The position numbers and the translations under genes are program-made. Shown in pieces: positions 57,846 through 64,000 of a stretch of 64,000 nt of DNA (the first letter of the stretch is position 1; each line of letters starts with the position of its first letter). Origin of the DNA: JACCWP01 sp963801045 (GTDB taxonomy: Bacteria; Actinomycetota; Actinomycetes; Propionibacteriales; Nocardioidaceae). A model generated the notes under the pieces. That model worked only from the letters and a program-made list of their open reading frames with translations, ran no database searches and was not told the origin of the DNA. The DNA lies in contig CAWDDC010000003.1 in NCBI GenBank assembly GCA_963801045.1, positions 1,016,770-1,080,769 on the forward strand, read 5' to 3'.

Positions 57846-58991
57846 CCGGGCGATGATGCCAGGGCGAGGTCGAGGGTGCGGCGCACCAGCCGGCCGACCT
57901 CGTCGGTCTCGATCAGGAAGCCGTCGTGCCCGTAGGGCGACGTGACCACCTCGAGGGCCGACGCGGCAGGCAGCGCCTCGGCGAGCGCGGCCTGCTGCTC
58001 CAGCGGATAGAGCCGGTCGGAGTCGATGCCGGCGACGACGGTCGGCACCGTGCAGCCGGCCAGGGCGGCGGCCACGCCACCCCGGCCACGGCCCACGTCA
58101 TGGGTGTCCATGGTCTCGGTCAGCGCCACGTAGGTGCCCGCGTCGAACCGCCTGGCCAGCTTGTCGGCGTGGTGGTCGAGGTAGGACTGCACCGCGAACC
58201 GCCCCTCGCGCAACGGGTCCTCGCCCGGCTGCGGCCGGTGCCCGAACCGCTCCTCCAGCTCGAACCCGGACCGGTACGTCAGGTGCGCGATCCGCCGCGC
58301 GACGCCCAAGCCGACGACCGGCCCCACGGGGTCGTCGTAGTAGTCGCCGCCGAGCCAGTGCGGGTCGGTGCGGATCGCGGTCGTCTGTGCGTGCTGGGTG
58401 CCGATCTGGTCGGCACTGGCCACGGCGGTCGCCGCCAGCACCAGCATCGAGGCGACCCGGTCGGGGTACATCAGCGCCCACTCGAGCGCGCGCATGCCGC
58501 CCATCGATCCGCCGAGCACCGACGCGAACCGCTCGATGCCGAGCTCGTCGGCCACCAGCCGCTCGACCTCGACCTGGTCGCGCGCGGTGATCGGCCCGAA
58601 CCGGGACCCCAGCGGCCGGCCGTCGGCGCCGGGCGAGGCGGGGCCGGTCGTGCCCTGGCAGCCCCCGAGCACGTTGGTCGCGACCACGAACCAGCGGTCG
58701 CTGTCGAGGCCGCGACCCGGCCCGATCAACCCGTCCCACCAGCCAGCCGACGGCTGTCCCGGTCCCGCGGGACCCGCGACGTGCGCGTCACCGGTCAGCG
58801 CGTGCTCCACCAGCACGGCGTTGACGATCGCGCCGTCGCGGCGCACGGGCTCGCCCCAGGTCTCGTACGCGACGCGCACCTGGTCGAGCCTGCCGCCGAG
58901 CTCGAGGTCGAGCCGGCCGACGTCGATGAAGCGCCGCCCCGCGACCGGGTCACCCGCACGCCACGCCCCCGAGACCGGGAGCGGCGTCGGG

Positions 58992-58999
<8 letters not shown>
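57842..58999 (-). CDS. metX: Homoserine O-acetyltransferase
   Basis: A protein of 385 residues, alpha/beta hydrolase fold. The nucleophile Ser lies in 'VLGGSMGGMRALEWA', Asp in 'AGIDSDRLYPL' and His in 'YGHDGFLIE'. 'VNAVLVEHALTGDAHVAG' and 'FVVATNVLGGCQGTTGP' are typical. It makes O-acetylhomoserine from homoserine and acetyl-CoA for the sulfhydrylase encoded just upstream. The start lies 8 bases inside the end of that gene. Confidence 0.93.
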
Positions 59000-60308
<1,309 letters not shown>

Positions 60309-60347
60309 CGTCGGAGCTCCTCATGGGGGTCTGCTGCCAGGATGATC

Positions 60348-60992
60348 TCAAAGCAGTTCAGTGCACATTAGCCAGGCAGCCTGCCCGGAGGGCAGTGCTC
60401 CGGCATGTGGACCGCCCAAACCGCGCCTCAGCCGGGCGCGTCCCACCGCGTAGGTGAGGTGCACGAACTGCTCCACCCGGCGGACGTCGGACAGGGTCAG
60501 CCGGGAGCTGAGCAGCCGGCGCGGCAGCAGCGGAGCACCCGCCCCCAGCGTCACCGGCGCCATGCCGAGCTGCAGCTCGTCCAGCAGCCCGGCGTCGGCG
60601 AACCGTCCCACCAGCTCACCGCCACCGACGACCCAGAGGTTGCGGTCGCCGGCGGCCTGGGTCATCTGCTCGTGCACCGGCCGGACATCGCCGCGGACGA
60701 ACCGCAGGTCGGCCCCGGGCACCGGCGGGAGGTCACGGGAGGTGAACACCCAGCAGGGCCGGTCGCCGTAGGTGGCTCGCCACCGGGCCGGGTCGTCGCG
60801 CATCTCGTAGGCGAGCATCCACTCGTAGGTCGTCGACCCCATCGCCATCGCGCCGACATCGGCGAGAAAGGGCGCGAACGTGTCGGTCATGTAGTCACCG
60901 GCCGCGACCTCGAACAACCACGACAGCGAGTTGTCCTGGTCGGCGATGAAGCCGTCGAGGGTGGTGGCGGAGAAGAACTGCGTCTTGGGCAT
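60348..60992 (-). CDS. RibD C-terminal / dihydrofolate-reductase-like protein
   Basis: 'MPKTQFFSATTLDGFIADQD' is the typical opening of the RibD-C/DHFR-like family; 'MAMGSTTYEWML' and 'LWVVGGGELVGRFADAGLLD' complete the NADPH-binding pattern. About 188 residues match the family and the remaining tail of roughly 25 residues looks non-native, so a late frameshift may have displaced the stop. The substrate is unknown. Confidence 0.8.
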   Translation of the reverse strand: MPKTQFFSATTLDGFIADQDNSLSWLFEVAAGDYMTDTFAPFLADVGAMAMGSTTYEWMLAYEMRDDPARWRATYGDRPCWVFTSRDLPPVPGADLRFVRGDVRPVHEQMTQAAGDRNLWVVGGGELVGRFADAGLLDELQLGMAPVTLGAGAPLLPRRLLSSRLTLSDVRRVEQFVHLTYAVGRARLRRGLGGPHAGALPSGQAAWLMCTELL

Positions 60993-61036
60993 GCGACGAC
61001 CCTGCCATCCCCTCCCGACAGCAGGCGACGGCGGGC

Positions 61037-61525
61037 TCAGGCGGCGCCGGCCTCCCCGTCGGCGAGGCGGGCCAGCACCTCGCCCGGGTCGATGCCGAGC
61101 CGGCCCAGCACGTCGAGCGCCGGGTCCGGCGGCTGGCCGCCCAGCACCGCCCGCAGCAGGTCGTTGGGCTCGATCCGACGACCCTTGGTCTGGGCTGCCG
61201 TGGTCACGGTGCGTTCGAGGACCGCCTTCGCGCCGGAGGTGAACGGCCGGTGCCGTCTCTCCCGCACGACGGCGAGCGGGCGGAAGTCCCCGGGGTCGAC
61301 ATCAACGGCCTGCAGCGCGTCCACGTCGAGCGCGTGCAGGGCGTCGCGCCCGGCGGCGAGGTCGACGCCGAGGGCAGCCGCCGGACCCGCTGCCGGGTCG
61401 TGCAGGAGGCCGAGCAGCAGGTGCTCGGTGCCGATGCGGCGGTCGCCCCGCAGCGAGGCCTCCTCGACGGCGCCCTGCACGGCGCGCGCGCTGGCCCGGG
61501 TGAAGCGTCGGTTGAACATGGTCAC
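61037..61525 (-). CDS. Stand-alone Clp N-terminal-domain protein
   Basis: A protein of 162 residues made of the double Clp-N repeat only: 'RFTRASARAVQGAVEEASLR', 'IGTEHLLLGLLHDP', then 'FTSGAKAVLERTVTTAAQTK' and 'IEPNDLLRAVLGG'. There is no AAA ATPase domain. It may act as an adaptor or ligand-sensing partner. The GTG at 61525 overlaps the HTH gene stop in GTGA; an ATG two codons on is an alternative. The HTH-Clp-N pairing recurs in actinobacteria. Confidence 0.85.
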   Translation of the reverse strand: MTMFNRRFTRASARAVQGAVEEASLRGDRRIGTEHLLLGLLHDPAAGPAAALGVDLAAGRDALHALDVDALQAVDVDPGDFRPLAVVRERRHRPFTSGAKAVLERTVTTAAQTKGRRIEPNDLLRAVLGGQPPDPALDVLGRLGIDPGEVLARLADGEAGAA

Positions 61526-61725
61526 CCTCCGTACTTCTTGTGCACGGCCTGCCGGCTCACGCCGAGCGCGTCACCGATCTGCTCCCAGGACCAGCCGTGG
61601 CGACGGGCCGAGGACACCTGCGCCGACTCCACCTGGTCCGCGAGCCGACGCAGCGCGACGACGGCCCGCAGGCCGACCGCAGGATCCTCGGACCCGATGC
61701 CGGCCGAGAGCTGCTGCACGTCCAT
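61522..61725 (-). CDS. Small helix-turn-helix DNA-binding protein
   Basis: About 67 residues. The C-terminal helix-turn-helix is 'GWSWEQIGDALGVSRQAVHK', ending KKYGG. The ATG at 61725 is preferred over a TTG three codons upstream. The start is directly preceded by two identical 16-base palindromes, the likely binding sites. It is translationally coupled to the Clp-N gene and probably represses its own operon (inference). Confidence 0.8.
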   Translation of the reverse strand: MDVQQLSAGIGSEDPAVGLRAVVALRRLADQVESAQVSSARRHGWSWEQIGDALGVSRQAVHKKYGG

Positions 61726-61729
61726 GGCC

Positions 61730-61773
61730 GTCAACCTATGTTGACGACATCCGATCTGTCAACCTATGTTGAC
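61730..61773. promoter_or_regulatory. Twin palindromic operators of the HTH/Clp-N operon
   Basis: GTCAACCTATGTTGAC occurs at 61730-61745 and again at 61758-61773, identical, 28 bases apart. Each is a perfect GTCAAC-N4-GTTGAC palindrome. The left copy lies 5 bases from the HTH start; the right copy covers the cydB stop codon. This is what an autoregulatory operator pair looks like. Confidence 0.8.
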
Positions 61774-62785
61774 GTCGCCCTCCGCGCGCTCGGCGTCCTC
61801 ACGCTGGAACGTCGTGTACAGCCACCACATCGACGGGATGAGCAGCAGCCCACCGACGCCGAGGGCACCGAGGCTGGCCGCGAGCACCGAGTCGGTGGCC
61901 GCCGCCTCACTCAGGTCGACGCCAGGAAGCAGCTCCGGGTACTGCCCGGCACCCCACCCCCACAGCAGCCCGGAGACCGCGAGCGCGGCGGTCACCCGCA
62001 CCGCCACGTACGAACGGCGGCCGAGCAGCAGCAACGACGCCAGCCCGGCGAGCACCGAGCCGATGACGAACGGCAACCCGGTGCCGGTGGTGAGCTCGTC
62101 GAACAGCGCCCGGCTGTCCGCGCGCAGCACCACCAGTCCCACCGCCGACAGCACCCCGACCAGCGCACCGGTGATCAGGGCCCGGCGCCGGAACGCCTCG
62201 GCCAGCGGGGGCTCGCCGGCGCGCTCGGCGTCGCGGGTCAGGTAGACCGCGGCCAGGTAGGCAGCGGTGCCCACCGCCAGCAGCCCGGTCACCGTGGACG
62301 TGGGGTTGAGCCAGCTGGCGAACAGGTCGCCCTCCGCGATGCCGGGCGGCACCCGGCCGGAGGCGATGGCGCCGGCGACCGCACCGAGGAAGTACGGCGT
62401 CACCAGCGACGAGAACGCGAACGTCGCGCCGAACAGCCGCTGCTGCCACGAGCTCGTTGGACGCCTTGCGGAACGCGAACGCCGCGCCCCGCGCGATGAT
62501 CCCGAGCGCCACCAGGGTCAGCGGCACGTACAGCGTCGACGCCACCGCGGCGAACACCTCCGGGAAGCCGGTCCACAGCAGCACGATCACGAAGATCAGC
62601 CAGACGTGGTTGGCCTCCCACACCGGTCCGATGGAGTGCTCGATCAGCGTCCGCTGGCCGCGGCCGCGGCGGTCGCCGCCCGCCAGCAGGTCCCAGACGC
62701 CCGCGCCGAAGTCGGCGCCGCGCGAACAGCGCGTACGCGGTCAGGCCGACCCACAGACGACGAGCATGATCTCCGCGAGCGGCAC
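61759..62785 (-). CDS. cydB: Cytochrome bd oxidase subunit II (frameshifted)
   Basis: A GTG start with AGGAGGT 4 bases upstream begins 'PLAEIMLVV'. Frame changes near 62.755, 62.72 and 62.445 kb are needed to join 'GPVWEANHVWLIFVIVLLWT' (the diagnostic CydB stretch) and 'ASNELVAA' to 'MTPYFLGAVAGAIASGRVPP' and the rest. About 340 residues with eight or nine membrane segments. It pairs with CydA in the quinol oxidase. The stop lies inside an operator palindrome of the next operon. Confidence 0.85.
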
Positions 62786-62794
62786 GGCGACCTC

Positions 62795-64000
62795 CTACAC
62801 GACCCGCTGGTCGGTGACGTCGCGCTCCTGCGGCGCGACCGGGACGGGCGGGTCCTGCGCAGCCGGCGCAGCACGTACACCGTGGCGACGGTGAGCACCG
62901 CGTAGACGATCGCCACGAGCACGAAGCCCGCAGACCAGCCCGGGCGCCGGGTTGACCGCGTCCTCGGTGCGCTCGATGCCGTAGACGATCCACGGTTGGC
63001 GGCCGACCTCGGTGGTGACCCAGCCCGGCCTCCAGCGCCACGACGGCGGCGACCCCGGACAGCGCGCCGCCGCGCAGGAACCAGCGCGAGCGCGGCAGGT
63101 CGCGACGCGCCACCAGGCCAGGCCGATCCAGGCCGCCAGGCCGAGCAGCGCGAACCCCAGCCCGACCATGACCTGGAACGACAGGTGCACGACGTTGACC
63201 GGCGGCCGCTCGTCGGCAGGCACCTCCTCGAGACCGGCGATCTCGGCGTCCGGGTCGAAGTGGCCAGCAGCGACAGCCCGTTGGGGATCTCCAGCGCGTA
63301 CCGCAGCTCGTCGTCGAAGTAGATCCCGCCGATGTGCAGCGGCGCGCCGCGCTCGGTCTCGAACAGGCCCTCCATCGCGGCGAGCTTCACCGGCTGGTCG
63401 TCGGCCACGAAGTGCGCCGCCCAGTCACCGACCACGATCTGCACCGGCGTCGGCAGCGCCGCGACGGTGAACGGCAGCAGGAAGCCCAGCCGGTGGTAGC
63501 GGTCGCGGCGGCCTCGCAGCATCGCCACGGCGTAGACGCTGGCCATCACGAACCCGGCGACCATGAACGCCGCGAGGATCATGTGCACCGTCTGCGGCCG
63601 CGTCGCCGGGTTGAACATCGCCGCCCACGGGTCGACCGCCGACCACCTCGCCGTCCCTCCATGTCGAAGCCGGTGGGCTGGTTCATCCAGGCGTTGGCGC
63701 TGACGACGAAGAAGGCGACGGCGACGCCGGCGATGACGATCGGGACGCCGGACAGCATATGCTGCGCGGGCGGAGCCGCTCCCAGCCGTACAGGTAGATG
63801 CCGAGGAAGATCGCTTCGATGAAGAACGCGAAGCCCTCGATCGTGAACGGCAACCCGATCACCTAGCCGTACGTGCCCATCAACCCCGGCCACAGCAGGC
63901 CCATCTCGAACGACAGGATCGTGCCCGAGACGGCGCCGACAGCGAACAGCACACCCAGCGCCTTGGACCAGCGGCGGGCGAGCGGCGGTAGTTGACGTCA
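62795..64000 (-). CDS. cydA: Cytochrome bd oxidase subunit I, C-terminal part (frameshifts and an in-frame stop; 5' end outside window)
   Basis: Segments in different frames match CydA in order: 'PFTIEGFAFFIEAIFLGIYL', 'FFVVSANAWMNQPTGFDMEG', 'PVKLAAMEGLFETERGAP' and 'VNVVHLSFQVMVGLGFALLG', ending 'PQERDVTDQRVV'. Frame changes occur near 63.77, 63.64, 63.26 and 63.02 kb among others, and TAG at 63863-63865 interrupts the reading frame before 'VIGLPF'. The cydB ribosome-binding site follows its stop at once. Either a decaying gene or poor sequence at the contig edge. Confidence 0.75.

Noticed and set aside
60309..60347. SAM-type riboswitch upstream of metY
   Set aside because: Only 39 bases separate metY from the preceding same-strand gene, and no riboswitch-like core is visible.
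63863..63865. Recoded TAG in cydA
   Set aside because: No reason to expect stop-codon reassignment; other genes in the window end in TAG, and errors cluster at this edge.

Overview
The window is about 64 kb of high-GC DNA (roughly 70 percent by eye) with dense genes, GTG starts and many 4-base stop/start overlaps. A mycothiol ligase (mshC), an F420-type LLM oxidoreductase, a DUF222/HNH (13E12-type) protein and a SARP-type regulator together indicate an actinobacterium. Nocardioides or a relative is my inference, not a demonstrated identity.

Layout. 1-3.1 kb holds small hypothetical genes and a fusion of a P-loop kinase with a Cys-based phosphatase. 3.1-16.8 kb is one long minus-strand run starting with a siderophore-type ABC transporter: two FecCD permeases, an ATPase, two tandem serine hydrolases of the D-aminopeptidase/beta-lactamase fold, and the substrate-binding lipoprotein. 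It continues with a D-threonine-aldolase-like PLP enzyme, an FMN PPOX protein, a D-aminoacylase-like amidohydrolase, an N-succinylamino-acid-racemase/MenC-type enzyme, a GNAT acyltransferase and two membrane proteins. Diverging from it are an enterochelin-esterase-like hydrolase and a PucR-type regulator (17-20 kb). My reading is an import-and-dismantle pathway for a metal-binding peptide or conjugate containing D-residues. 20.1-22.4 kb holds a GNAT protein, an aldo/keto reductase and a ProC-like reductase. 22.5-24.8 kb is an island of small secreted proteins of lower GC.

24.8-32.4 kb is a second scavenging locus: a serine hydrolase divergent from a five-gene Dpp-type peptide ABC transporter, closed by an RpiR/SIS regulator. 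32.5-42.1 kb is rich in secreted proteins (RTX-like, RCC1/PKD, a tandemly duplicated unknown, an SLH protein, a lipoprotein) around a large MalT/SARP-like regulator. 42.1-47.6 kb has a phage-type amidase, an ABC exporter with a two-component system, an AlkB-like oxygenase and a YCII protein. 47.7-54.3 kb has a VOC protein, an ECF sigma factor with an NmrA-like reductase, an LLM oxidoreductase, a secreted peptidase-like hydrolase and a DUF222/HNH protein. 54.4-64 kb has a GGDEF/EAL protein, the sulfur run metY-metX-mshC, a RibD-like reductase, an HTH/Clp-N pair with twin palindromic operators, and cydB-cydA running off the right end.

Quality caveat: genes from 1 to about 22.5 kb are intact, but from about 25 kb onward many clear genes are broken by single-base frameshifts, roughly forty in all, plus one in-frame stop. 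Most are probably sequencing or assembly errors. For those genes I give the outer limits of the reconstructed gene.
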